This document shows, piece after piece, positions 33,309 through 41,157 of a stretch of 47,263 nt of DNA. The stretch spans positions 1 to 47,263 of the forward strand of contig CANFZC010000015.1 in assembly GCA_947451475.1 (NCBI GenBank). Reading direction: 5' to 3'. The translations under genes were made by a program, and so were the position numbers. The first letter of the stretch is position 1. Each line of letters starts with the position of its first letter. Below the pieces are notes generated by a model. The model did no database searches. It was not told where the DNA came from and saw nothing but the letters and a program-made list of their open reading frames with translations. This stretch comes from Flavobacteriaceae bacterium. GTDB lineage: Bacteria; Bacteroidota; Bacteroidia; Flavobacteriales; Flavobacteriaceae.

Positions 33309-33658
33309 AGCGTGGCTTTATTTAATACACTAAATAGGTTGTTTTATCCTATTACCTTTTTTAAATTTTAACAAAATGTACACTTTTTGTGTACCAAATT
33401 CTCTTTTCCCTCTTTTACTTTTACAACGTCATTTAACAGATGTACACTTGGTAAATTTTGAGACTTACCTACTCAAACTTCATTGCAAGCCTTTTTCATT
33501 AAGTGGTATTTTTGAATTGGTAAAAATGCAATAGAAATTTCTCTGTTTATTTTGAGATTTGTTATTAAACAGAGTATGCTAAACAAATCGAAAAAAACAG
33601 CCCTAACTTACTTGTTATTATGACAATGAGTGGGGCTGTTACTTTAAAGGCACTTATT
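33309..33658. other. 350-bp gap with a palindrome and a repeated half-site
   Basis: No gene is seen. GTACAC-TTTTT-GTGTAC at 33378-33394 is a perfect 6-bp inverted repeat. Its left arm with flanks, TGTACACTT (33377-33385), recurs at 33441-33449, exactly 64 bp away. This is the kind of arrangement expected for a regulator binding region ahead of the secreted-protein gene at 33659. No clear TAnnTTTG box is present. Confidence 0.5.
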
Positions 33659-34012
33659 GTGAAAAAAAGGCACCTAATTTTATTGGTTTTTACATCACTG
33701 TCTATGGGGACTTTTGCTCAAAAGGAGAACCAAAAGATGGAACATGGAAGCCTTTCTGTTAAAGCAGTAGCAGAAACGGTGACGTATAATTTTGATTCCC
33801 TCAACGACCTTAAAGAAAATGTGGATTCAATATTGGATGAGATTATTACTAATTCAAATGAAACTTCTCCACTTACTATTGAGATTCAAATAAATTTAGT
33901 GATTACGGATGCTTCCATAACGTTTATGGCAAGTACTACGGCCCCGAAAAGCACGATTCAAGCGACCTTTAAAAAACTTTGCCTTTCTTTAATCAAAGGA
34001 GTATCAGATTAA
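33659..34012 (+). CDS. Small secreted protein of unknown function
   Basis: A 117-residue protein using GTG 33659. The N terminus MKKRHLILLVFTSLSMGTFAQ is a clean signal peptide with cleavage after FAQ. An in-frame ATG at 33620 would add 13 residues ahead of it and is less likely. The mature part is about 96 residues, acidic and without cysteine, and appears to have one helix (FDSLNDLKENVDSILDEII) and a beta segment (LTIEIQINLVITDASITFM). I do not recognise the family. Its place between a response regulator and a TPR kinase parallels the repeat-peptide gene beside the second kinase, so it could be a signal or an accessory protein; this is inference. Confidence 0.65.
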   Translation: MKKRHLILLVFTSLSMGTFAQKENQKMEHGSLSVKAVAETVTYNFDSLNDLKENVDSILDEIITNSNETSPLTIEIQINLVITDASITFMASTTAPKSTIQATFKKLCLSLIKGVSD

Positions 34013-34176
34013 ATAACTAAACTAAAAATTAAATTCATAAGGCTTTAATTCGCAACTAATATCAATAAAAAAACTAAAAAAGGGAGGGAATAGTACTAAT
34101 TGGAATCATCCAAAAGGTAAAAGGTGAAGGGTTAGGGTTCAATTCTTTTACCGATTTTTATTACTTTTATTTTCCC

Positions 34177-34207
34177 GTTGAGTATCGGCTAAAAACTGAT
34201 ACTCAAC
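34177..34207 (+). promoter_or_regulatory. Strong hairpin in the leader of the first TPR kinase
   Basis: GTTGAGTATC (34177-34186) pairs perfectly with GATACTCAAC (34198-34207) across an 11-nt loop and ends 14 nt before the start codon. Upstream, GGTAAAAG (34116-34123) pairs with CTTTTACC (34145-34152). The absence of a solid T-tract argues against a simple terminator; a leader structure is as likely. Confidence 0.5.
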
Positions 34208-34221
34208 TTATTTATAACACC

Positions 34222-36243
34222 ATGAATAGTATTAGAAGAATACCGCTCCTTACCTTAGTATTTCAATTGTTTCTTTACAGTTGTAATTCGACTGTCAATG
34301 ATCCAAAAACAAACCCTACCAATGACTCTATCAAAAAGTACATTGATTTAGCAGGAAATGACACACTTCCCTATACCCAAAGAATTTACTATAATGACAA
34401 GGCTTATTCATTTATTGATTTTAGTAAGAATGATACTTTGACGAGGTATAATTTGGATATGATTGCCTTTAAATATTGCATTTTAAACAAAATAGACAAA
34501 CTCAAATTTACAAGTGATAAACTAATGTTAATGTCAGTAAAAAGTAGAGACACTTTAAATATTGGTAGAGCTCATAGAAATTTAGGATTATATAATATGT
34601 CGATTTCAAATAATGAAAAAGCAATTGAACATTTATTTAAAGCAAAAAAGATATTTATCACTCTCCAAAAAAGTAATTTAACTCTTAAAACTTTGAGTGA
34701 CATTTCTTTAACACAAGCTTTTGCCTGCGATTTTTTAGGAAGTAACAAAACCGCAGTTGAATTGTTAGCAATAGCTAAAAAGATGAATTATAATAAATTA
34801 GATTTTTTTTGTAATGTTAAAATAGGAAATAATTTATTTTATTTAAAAAACAATACAGAAGCTATCAAATACTTAAAAAATGCATATCTATTAAATCATT
34901 CGAAATCCGATTATTATCCTTTAAACAATTATTTATGTAATAGTTATATTAATTTAAAAAAATATGACACTGCATTAAAATATGTGAATTTAAATTTATC
35001 TGACACAAAATTATATCCAACCGACCCTTCTAGCTACTCGACCTCGCTTTCATTAAAAGCTTACATCCAATTAAAAATGAATAATTTCAAAAACTTGGAA
35101 AGGAATTTTATTTTTGCTGAAAAAAACTTCGTCCTATCTAATAGTCTTTCAGGCAGGAATTACAATCAGATTTATTTGTCTGCGTATTATGCAAAGATTG
35201 GTGACACATCCAAGTCAATTAAGGCAGCTAACAAAGCTCTTATATTATCAAAAAGCTATAAGAACCCAACAGACATACTTATTAGTTTAGAGCAACTTAT
35301 CAAAGTTGATAATGTAAATTCTTCAAAACATGCTCAGCTATATATCCAAGTAAATGATAGTCTTCAAATAGCTGAGCGAAAATTTAGGGATAAATTTGCA
35401 CGCATTAAATTTGAAACTGATGAAATTAACCACGAAAAACAAAAAGCCATTCAACAAAAATGGGTCATCATAGCGATTTCTTTAGGTATCATTTTAATTT
35501 TTTTCCTCCTACTGATCATCACTTATCAACGTTCAAAACAAAAAGAACTTAGGCTGCTGCAACAACAACAAATTGCCAATGAAGAACTCAATGAATTATT
35601 GTTACATCAAAAAACCAAAGAGGAAGAAATAAGACAACACGAGAAAAAAAGAATCGCCATAGAATTGCATGATGGCATTATGAATAAACTCTCCAGCACC
35701 CGCCTTAACTTATCCATACTGTCGCATAGGAAAGATGCTGCTGCCATTGCAAAATGCCTACAGTATATTGATGACATTTTTCAGATTGAGCAGGACATAA
35801 GAAACGTATCCCACGATTTAAATCATGATGTCTTTAAACAAAATGACAGTTTTAGCAAAATACTGGAAGATTTTATTACAGAACAAAATAAAACCGGCAA
35901 GACCCACTTTTCACTTGAATTGGACCCTAGAATAAAATGGGAAGATATAACCAGCATTATAAAAATAAATTTATACCGCATTATTCAGGAAGGGTCTCAA
36001 AACATTAAGAAATATGCCCAGGCTCCAACTGCCATAATTAGCATTACATTTGACTTACCATACATTTGCTTAGCCATTACGGATAACGGTGTAGGTTTTG
36101 ATCCTACTCAAAATTATACGGGTATAGGATTAAAGAATATGGCCACCAGAGTAAAATCAATAAACGGAAAAATTACAATAAGTTCGATTGCACATCAAAA
36201 CACTTCCATTTCGATTGCAATTCCGTTAGCGGACAATATGTAA
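34222..36243 (+). CDS. TPR-containing sensor histidine kinase (module 1)
   Basis: A 673-residue membrane kinase. The N terminus (IRRIPLLTLVFQLFLYSC) is a lipoprotein-like signal with Cys21. Residues about 60-390 are tetratricopeptide-type helical repeats (A-x-x-H-x-N-L-G ... A-I-E-H-L-F-K-A-K). One membrane helix follows at about 414-436 (VIIAISLGIILIFFLLLII). Then comes a coiled linker, a HisKA_3 dimerisation helix with phosphoacceptor H483 (AIELHDGIM) and a HATPase domain (NLYRIIQEGSQNI ... ITDNGVGFDP ... GIGLKNM). The TPR region should thus face the periplasm. It is paralogous to the kinase at 37117. No regulator is fused or adjacent downstream; the one at 32652 is the nearest. Confidence 0.9.
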   Translation: MNSIRRIPLLTLVFQLFLYSCNSTVNDPKTNPTNDSIKKYIDLAGNDTLPYTQRIYYNDKAYSFIDFSKNDTLTRYNLDMIAFKYCILNKIDKLKFTSDKLMLMSVKSRDTLNIGRAHRNLGLYNMSISNNEKAIEHLFKAKKIFITLQKSNLTLKTLSDISLTQAFACDFLGSNKTAVELLAIAKKMNYNKLDFFCNVKIGNNLFYLKNNTEAIKYLKNAYLLNHSKSDYYPLNNYLCNSYINLKKYDTALKYVNLNLSDTKLYPTDPSSYSTSLSLKAYIQLKMNNFKNLERNFIFAEKNFVLSNSLSGRNYNQIYLSAYYAKIGDTSKSIKAANKALILSKSYKNPTDILISLEQLIKVDNVNSSKHAQLYIQVNDSLQIAERKFRDKFARIKFETDEINHEKQKAIQQKWVIIAISLGIILIFFLLLIITYQRSKQKELRLLQQQQIANEELNELLLHQKTKEEEIRQHEKKRIAIELHDGIMNKLSSTRLNLSILSHRKDAAAIAKCLQYIDDIFQIEQDIRNVSHDLNHDVFKQNDSFSKILEDFITEQNKTGKTHFSLELDPRIKWEDITSIIKINLYRIIQEGSQNIKKYAQAPTAIISITFDLPYICLAITDNGVGFDPTQNYTGIGLKNMATRVKSINGKITISSIAHQNTSISIAIPLADNM

Positions 36244-36721
36244 TTGTTATGGATTTATCTCCATCAACAATTCAATCCTCTTTCTAAGTTTATTTTATTT
36301 CAATCTCTTGAGGATTAAAAAATAAGTTACTGCTTAATTTGGTCGTTCCAATACAAAATTTCTAATTGCTATTTTTCCCTTTATTGAAATCTATGACGTA
36401 CTTCAATATTAAATTTTGGCTTCTCCAAAATTATTTCCTCGCACCGTTAACTCATGTTATTTGACCATAATAGGATTTCTCAAAAACAGATAAAACGAGA
36501 TTTTAGTTCAAAAAGGGCAAATTTCCAAAAATCATCCACTCAGATTTGACACTCATTCACTATCAAACGAGGTCATTCTACCATAAACACCTCTATATAT
36601 AGGGCTTGACAGAGACAACCTTTTTAGTTTTACATCGTGAAAGTGCAATAGCCTCAAATCAAATCTAAGGCACACACCACAAAAACTGAAACAAAACATT
36701 AATAATAAAAAGTCTCAAATT
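36244..36721. other. 478-bp gap upstream of the repeat-peptide gene
   Basis: No open frame is convincing. It is strongly A+T-rich. TTGAC at 36606-36610 followed by TAGTTTTA at 36625-36632 is a weak promoter candidate about 90 bp before the peptide start. CTATATATAG (36593-36602) is a short palindrome just before it. A second TTTGACA lies at 36545-36551. The length suggests that regulatory sites are here, but I cannot name them. Confidence 0.4.
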
Positions 36722-37027
36722 ATGAAAAAACTAGCAACAACTTTCGGCCTTTTAGCTCTTATGCTTATTGTGACGTCATTTACTACTCCAAACGAAACTG
36801 GTGGTAGAGGTAACGAAATCAGACCACTATCAAATAGCCAAGATACTGGTGGTAGAGGTAACGAAATCAGACCATTTTCATTCAGCCAAGATACTGGAGG
36901 AAGAGGAAATGAAATTAGACCTTTGTTATCCAACCAAGATACTGGTGGGAGAGGAAATGAAATTAGACCATTAGCAAACAGTCAGGATACTGGAGGGAGA
37001 GGTAATGAAATTAGACCACTAGTTTAA
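36722..37027 (+). CDS. Secreted precursor with five tandem TGGRGNEIRP repeats, candidate signalling peptide
   Basis: A 101-residue precursor. Residues 1-21 are a signal peptide (MKKLATTFGLLALMLIVTSF). From residue 25 to the end the chain is five repeats of exactly 16 residues, the last cut to 13: repeats start at E25, D41, D57, D73 and D89. The invariant core is TGGRGNEIRP; the spacer (such as LSNSQ, FSFSQ, LLSNQ, LANSQ) varies. Within the core the DNA differs only at synonymous positions: GGT/GGA/GGG, AAC/AAT, ATC/ATT, CCA/CCT. Conservation is therefore at peptide level. It has no Cys, no membrane segment and no modification enzyme nearby. It ends in a strong terminator 90 bp before a TPR kinase. 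A repeated secreted core resembles a pheromone-type precursor cut into several identical peptides. A repetitive surface or binding protein is the alternative. Confidence 0.8.
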   Translation: MKKLATTFGLLALMLIVTSFTTPNETGGRGNEIRPLSNSQDTGGRGNEIRPFSFSQDTGGRGNEIRPLLSNQDTGGRGNEIRPLANSQDTGGRGNEIRPLV

Positions 37028-37055
37028 ATAAGTAAAACTTTACGATTAAAATATA

Positions 37056-37088
37056 AAAAAAGGTTGTCCAATTGGACAGCCTTTTTTT
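37056..37088 (+). terminator. Intrinsic terminator after the repeat-peptide gene
   Basis: A GGTTGTCC arm (37062-37069) pairs with GGACAGCC (37074-37081) with one G-T pair, AATT loop, flanked by A and T runs (seven T). It separates the short peptide transcript from the kinase gene, so the peptide can be made in excess. Confidence 0.9.
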
Positions 37089-37116
37089 ATATTAGCATTT
37101 TAATACAAATCATTCC

Positions 37117-39165
37117 TTGAAAAAAAGCATTCAAATATTGATATTTTTTTTAATTTTTTCATGTAAAGACGATAAAAAAAATACCCAATTAGTCTTTAAT
37201 GAAAAAGACAGTATTAACATATATTTGAAATCCATTTCAAATACTAAATTGTCTTTGAAACAACAATTAAATAATTGCGATAAAGCTTTAATTTTAATTC
37301 ACAACGAAAAAGACGATACGATAAAAAGAAATAATTTTATAAAATTAATTTCAACCTATGATTCATTAGGTAAAGAGTTTGAATTTAAAAAAGTAAATTC
37401 TGAACTTATTAAATTATCCTATAAATTAAAAGACACTATCGGGATATCTAAATCTTTAACTTTTTCGGGACGTTATTACTTAAACAATAATATCAATGAT
37501 AGTGCATTTTTCTTTTATTCAAAAGCAGAAAAGTTCTTAATTAAATACGGCGACAAAAAAAGTCTAGTAGATGTCTATATTAAGAAAGCTGCCATTCAAT
37601 TCTACAGTGATGATTTTTTAGGCAGTGAACTTTCAGCAACAAAAGCATTAAAAGTCGCAAAGTTAATAGATGATAAGCAAAATGGATATGATGCATTAAA
37701 TATTTTAGGCGTAATCTCTTTTGAGCTATCAAACTACCCTAAAGCGATTGAATATCATGAAAAAGCTCTAAAAGTTGCTAAAGAGTTAAAGCCACTAGAC
37801 AAAAATCACCTAGAATCACTTTCTTTAAATAATATTGGTTATACCTATCAAACAGAAAACAACAATTTAAAAGCTATTTATTACTTTAACAAAGCATTAA
37901 ATAATGACAATACTCTGTTAAAAGAATACCCAAGTTTATATGCTACATTAGTAGATAATATTGCATACTCAAATTTTAAACTTAATAATAATAGCCATTT
38001 ACCTAATGATTTTTATAAAGCTTTAAAGATAAGAGATAGCCTTAAACTTCTTTCAAAAATAGTTTACAGTAAAATTCATATTTCTGAATTTTATAAAAAA
38101 AATGGAGACTTTGAACAATCTAAAATTAATGCTCTTGATGCCTTAAAAAATGCAAGATTAAATGAAAGTCCTAGTGATGTTTTAATTTCATTGAAACAAC
38201 TATCTCTAGCGGACATAAAAAACAATGATAAATATTCAAATGAATATATAAAAATAAGTGACAGTCTCCATGAAGCTGAAAGAAAATCAAAAGATAAATT
38301 TGCAAGAATAGCATATGAGACCGATGAAATTATCCAAGAAAAAGACAGTCTAGCAGAAAAAAATAGAACGCTCTTGTATGTATTTGTTGTTTCTTTTATA
38401 ATCGTTGTATTATTATTCGTGGTAAGAGCTCAACGAGCTCGTACTAGAGAGTTATTATACAAACAAGCCCAACAAAAAGCCAATGAAGACATTTACAACC
38501 TCATGATGTCACAACAGGCCATTATAGACGAAAGTAAAAACAAAGAGAAAAAGAGACTAGCGCAAGACCTGCATGACGGGGTATTGGGAAGAATGTTTGG
38601 ATTGCGATTAAACTTAGACAGTTTGAACTACAATACAGACGAAGAGGCCATTAAAAAACGTTTTGAGCTCCTAAATGAACTAAAAACCATAGAACAGGAC
38701 ATTCGTGAAATTTCACATGATTTGAATAGAGAAAAACAAGTATTAATTAATAACTTTGTTTCGATTGTCCATAATTTATTAGAAGAGCAGAATACTTCTC
38801 ATGAAGCCAATGTTGCCTATTCTATTGATAATGATGTAGTTTGGGACAAAGTTGCCAATGCTGTAAAAATTAATATGTATCGTATCTTGCAAGAAGGATT
38901 GCAAAACATTAATAAATATGCTAGTGCCCAAAACATTACTGTCGAAATAAAAGGAGATACTGATAATGTCTATTTAAAAATTCAAGATGACGGAATTGGC
39001 TTTGACGTAAGCAGAAAAAGTAAAGGTATCGGAATGCAAAACATGATTTCAAGAACTAATGATTGTAAAGGAATAATTGATATTACTTCAAAGAAAAATG
39101 AAGGAACTAAAATTGTAATAACCTTACCTATAGAAACTAAACCATTAATTTCAGAACAAGAATGA
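37117..39165 (+). CDS. TPR-containing sensor histidine kinase (module 2)
   Basis: A 682-residue membrane kinase starting at TTG 37117, which gives a perfect lipoprotein signal (MKKSIQILIFFLIFSC, Cys16); no ATG serves better. Residues about 60-390 are TPR repeats (ALNILGVISFELSNYPKAIEYHEKALKVAK is partly a canonical TPR). A membrane helix spans about 419-438. HisKA_3 carries phosphoacceptor H486 (AQDLHDGVLGRM) and the HATPase has MYRILQEGLQNINKYA, IQDDGIGFD and GIGMQNM. It shares with the module 1 kinase the pre-membrane segment AERK-DKFARI-ETDEI-EK. Its stop overlaps the regulator start by four bases (ATGA), a translationally coupled pair. Confidence 0.9.
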   Translation: MKKSIQILIFFLIFSCKDDKKNTQLVFNEKDSINIYLKSISNTKLSLKQQLNNCDKALILIHNEKDDTIKRNNFIKLISTYDSLGKEFEFKKVNSELIKLSYKLKDTIGISKSLTFSGRYYLNNNINDSAFFFYSKAEKFLIKYGDKKSLVDVYIKKAAIQFYSDDFLGSELSATKALKVAKLIDDKQNGYDALNILGVISFELSNYPKAIEYHEKALKVAKELKPLDKNHLESLSLNNIGYTYQTENNNLKAIYYFNKALNNDNTLLKEYPSLYATLVDNIAYSNFKLNNNSHLPNDFYKALKIRDSLKLLSKIVYSKIHISEFYKKNGDFEQSKINALDALKNARLNESPSDVLISLKQLSLADIKNNDKYSNEYIKISDSLHEAERKSKDKFARIAYETDEIIQEKDSLAEKNRTLLYVFVVSFIIVVLLFVVRAQRARTRELLYKQAQQKANEDIYNLMMSQQAIIDESKNKEKKRLAQDLHDGVLGRMFGLRLNLDSLNYNTDEEAIKKRFELLNELKTIEQDIREISHDLNREKQVLINNFVSIVHNLLEEQNTSHEANVAYSIDNDVVWDKVANAVKINMYRILQEGLQNINKYASAQNITVEIKGDTDNVYLKIQDDGIGFDVSRKSKGIGMQNMISRTNDCKGIIDITSKKNEGTKIVITLPIETKPLISEQE

Positions 39166-39827
39166 CAAGCCCAATTAACATTTTAATAGTAGACGATCAC
39201 CCTTTTATTATTGAAGCCTATAAAAATGCTATCAACAAATACAGTCAGCAAGGTACTGAGTTTATTGTAACACAAGCCAATAACTGTAAAACTGGTTATG
39301 AAAACATTATTGATCAACCTAAGCCATTTGACATCGCTTTTTTTGATATCAGCATGCCAGAATATGCTGAAAAAGGGATATATTCTGGCGAAGACTTGGC
39401 GATGCTAATAAAAACAGAAATGCCTACTTGTAAGGTGATTTTATTGACAATGCATACCGAATTATTAAAAATCAACAACATTATTAAAAACATCAACCCT
39501 AGTGGCTTAATTATCAAAAACGATTTAACGTTTGATGAATTACTCTTTGCGTTTGACAAAATCATTAAAGATGAGAGTTATTACAGTCAAACTGTTATCA
39601 AATTAGTTGGTCAAGCGCAATACAATAATATCGAATTGGATGTTTTTGATAAACAAATACTCTTTCACCTTTCTAAAGGAGTAAAAACTAAAGATTTACC
39701 ACAATATATTCCGCTATCTTTAAGTGCCGTTGAAAAACGAAAACTAAATATTCGAGAGATTTTAGAAGTAAAAGACGGAAACGATATTGATTTAATTAAT
39801 GAGGCCAAGAAAAAAGGTGTCATTTAA
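39162..39827 (+). CDS. NarL/FixJ-type response regulator (module 2)
   Basis: A 221-residue regulator. Receiver residues are D11-D12, phosphoacceptor D62 (IAFFDISMP), Thr95 (ILLTMHTE) and Lys118 (IIKNDL). The divergent LuxR-type HTH is HLSKGVKTKDLPQYIPLSLSAVEKRK. It overlaps the kinase gene by four bases and should receive its phosphate. The peptide gene upstream is a natural target or signal. The close match of its C-terminal ending (GND-DLINEAKKKGVI) to the regulator at 32652 shows recent common origin. Confidence 0.9.
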   Translation: MTSPINILIVDDHPFIIEAYKNAINKYSQQGTEFIVTQANNCKTGYENIIDQPKPFDIAFFDISMPEYAEKGIYSGEDLAMLIKTEMPTCKVILLTMHTELLKINNIIKNINPSGLIIKNDLTFDELLFAFDKIIKDESYYSQTVIKLVGQAQYNNIELDVFDKQILFHLSKGVKTKDLPQYIPLSLSAVEKRKLNIREILEVKDGNDIDLINEAKKKGVI

Positions 39828-39833
39828 CGATTA

Positions 39834-39869
39834 TACGGGAAACCGTAATCAAATATGCGGGAAACCGTA
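39834..39869 (+). repeat. Two tandem hairpins with GAAA tetraloops
   Basis: TACGG-GAAA-CCGTA (39834-39847) and TGCGG-GAAA-CCGTA (39856-39869) are two copies of a 5-bp stem closed by a GNRA loop, 22 bp apart, starting 7 nt after the module 2 regulator stop. One change from A-T to G-T keeps the pairing. No T-tract follows. They may protect the 3' end of the kinase-regulator mRNA. Confidence 0.7.
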
Positions 39870-39986
39870 ATAACTCCCATAACTACAAAGACTACCTTAG
39901 CAGTATGATTTCAGGGTTAGTATTTGTAGATTCAATAAGAGGTAGTAAAAAACAAGCTGCAACTTGATTTACAAAGACTTAGGAGG

Positions 39987-40016
39987 AAGCGATACTTAAC
40001 CGTATCGCTTTTTTAT
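39987..40016 (+). terminator. Terminator between the response regulator and convergent thiL
   Basis: AAGCGATAC (39987-39995) pairs with GTATCGCTT (40002-40010) and is followed by six T on the plus strand. It overlaps the thiL stop region and ends the regulatory cluster. Confidence 0.88.
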
Positions 40017-41059
40017 TGCGCCATTGCATCCCAGCCTCTAGCTTTTAAAGGAATTTTAGTATTTGCTCTAGTAATTAGATGAATTCCTTCACTTTCTTGC
40101 GTCATATGCCCTATAACCGTGAAATTAGGGTTGGCTTTAATCTTATCAAAATCTTCTAACGCGATGGTAAATAATAATTCATAGTCTTCTCCGCCATTGA
40201 TTGCTACTGTTGTGGAATCGATATTAAACTCTTCACAAACATTAATAAATTGCGGGTCTACAGGGATTTTTTCTTCATATAAATTACAGCCAATGTTGGA
40301 TTGCTTGCAAACATGGATGATTTCTGAGGACAATCCATCCGATATATCAATCATTGAAGTAGGTTTAACCTCTAATTTTGCTAACAAATCTCTAATATCA
40401 TGGCGTGCTTCAGGCTTTAACTGTCGTTCTATTAGATAAGAATAAGCATCTAAATCTGGTTGATTATTAGGATTTACTTGAAAAACTTGCTTTTCGCGTT
40501 CCAAAATCTGTAATCCCATATAGGCTGAACCTAAATCACCTGTAACCACTAGCAAATCACCGTCTTTGGCCCCATTTCTATATATAATATCTTCGGTATT
40601 TGCCTCGCCTATTGCGGTTATTGAAATAATTAACCCCTTTTGAGATGAAGTCGTATCACCTCCAATTACGTCAATATTGTAGAATTTTGATGCTAATGCA
40701 ATTCCGTCAAATAACTCTTCCAATGCTTCTAATGGAAAACGGTTAGAAACGGCCACAGAAACTGTTATTTGTGTTGGCATTGCATTCATGGCGCAAATAT
40801 CGGAAACATTCACTACAACTGCTTTATAACCCAAATGACGCAACGGCATATATGATAAATCAAAATGGACCCCTTCAATTAACAAATCGGTAGAGATTAC
40901 TACTTTTTTATCTTTAAAATTCAAAATTGCAGCATCATCCCCAATACTTTTAAAAGTAGAGGGTTGTTTAACATCAAAATTTTTGGTTAAATGTTCAATT
41001 AATCCAAATTCTCCGAGTTGTGATAATTGTGTTCTTTGTGGTGCTTTATCTTCTAACAT
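40013..41059 (-). CDS. thiL: Thiamine-monophosphate kinase
   Basis: A 348-residue kinase that makes thiamine pyrophosphate from thiamine phosphate with ATP. It has the PurM/SelD-like fold motifs: SIGDDAAIL, ISTDLLIEGVHFDL, VVNVSDICAMNA, GGDTTSS, VVTGDLGSAYMGLQ and MIDISDGLSSE. I chose ATG 41059 (MLEDKAPQRTQ). A frame from TTG 41134 would add 25 residues and would cross the promoter at 41078-41085. It is monocistronic and divergent from a PfkB kinase gene. Confidence 0.93.
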   Translation of the reverse strand: MLEDKAPQRTQLSQLGEFGLIEHLTKNFDVKQPSTFKSIGDDAAILNFKDKKVVISTDLLIEGVHFDLSYMPLRHLGYKAVVVNVSDICAMNAMPTQITVSVAVSNRFPLEALEELFDGIALASKFYNIDVIGGDTTSSQKGLIISITAIGEANTEDIIYRNGAKDGDLLVVTGDLGSAYMGLQILEREKQVFQVNPNNQPDLDAYSYLIERQLKPEARHDIRDLLAKLEVKPTSMIDISDGLSSEIIHVCKQSNIGCNLYEEKIPVDPQFINVCEEFNIDSTTVAINGGEDYELLFTIALEDFDKIKANPNFTVIGHMTQESEGIHLITRANTKIPLKARGWDAMAQ

Positions 41060-41077
41060 TGATGTTTTTTTAGGTCG

Positions 41078-41085
41078 CAAAGTTA
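41078..41085 (-). promoter_or_regulatory. -7 promoter element of thiL
   Basis: TAACTTTG on the minus strand, an exact TAnnTTTG match 18 nt upstream of ATG 41059. It supports the shorter thiL start. The -33 box is not clear. Confidence 0.5.
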
Positions 41086-41157
41086 CAAAGATTTTTAAGC
41101 ATACTTTACTCCGCATCTCATGGATTATTTGCAACTTTATAGGAAATAATTTTTACT

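Noticed and set aside
36715..36933. Minus-strand open frame of 72 codons with repeated ISLPLPPVSW, opposite the repeat-peptide gene
   Set aside because: It is the antisense shadow of the GC-structured repeats. The synonymous pattern fits the plus-strand frame, and the minus frame has no signal peptide or promoter.
36722..37027. Repeat precursor as a graspetide or other modified peptide (RiPP)
   Set aside because: No ATP-grasp, radical SAM, cyclodehydratase or peptidase-transporter gene is nearby, and the protein has a classical Sec signal peptide instead of a RiPP leader.
41060..41134. 25-residue N-terminal extension of ThiL
   Set aside because: It starts at TTG, crosses the TAACTTTG promoter, and family members start at the position of ATG 41059.
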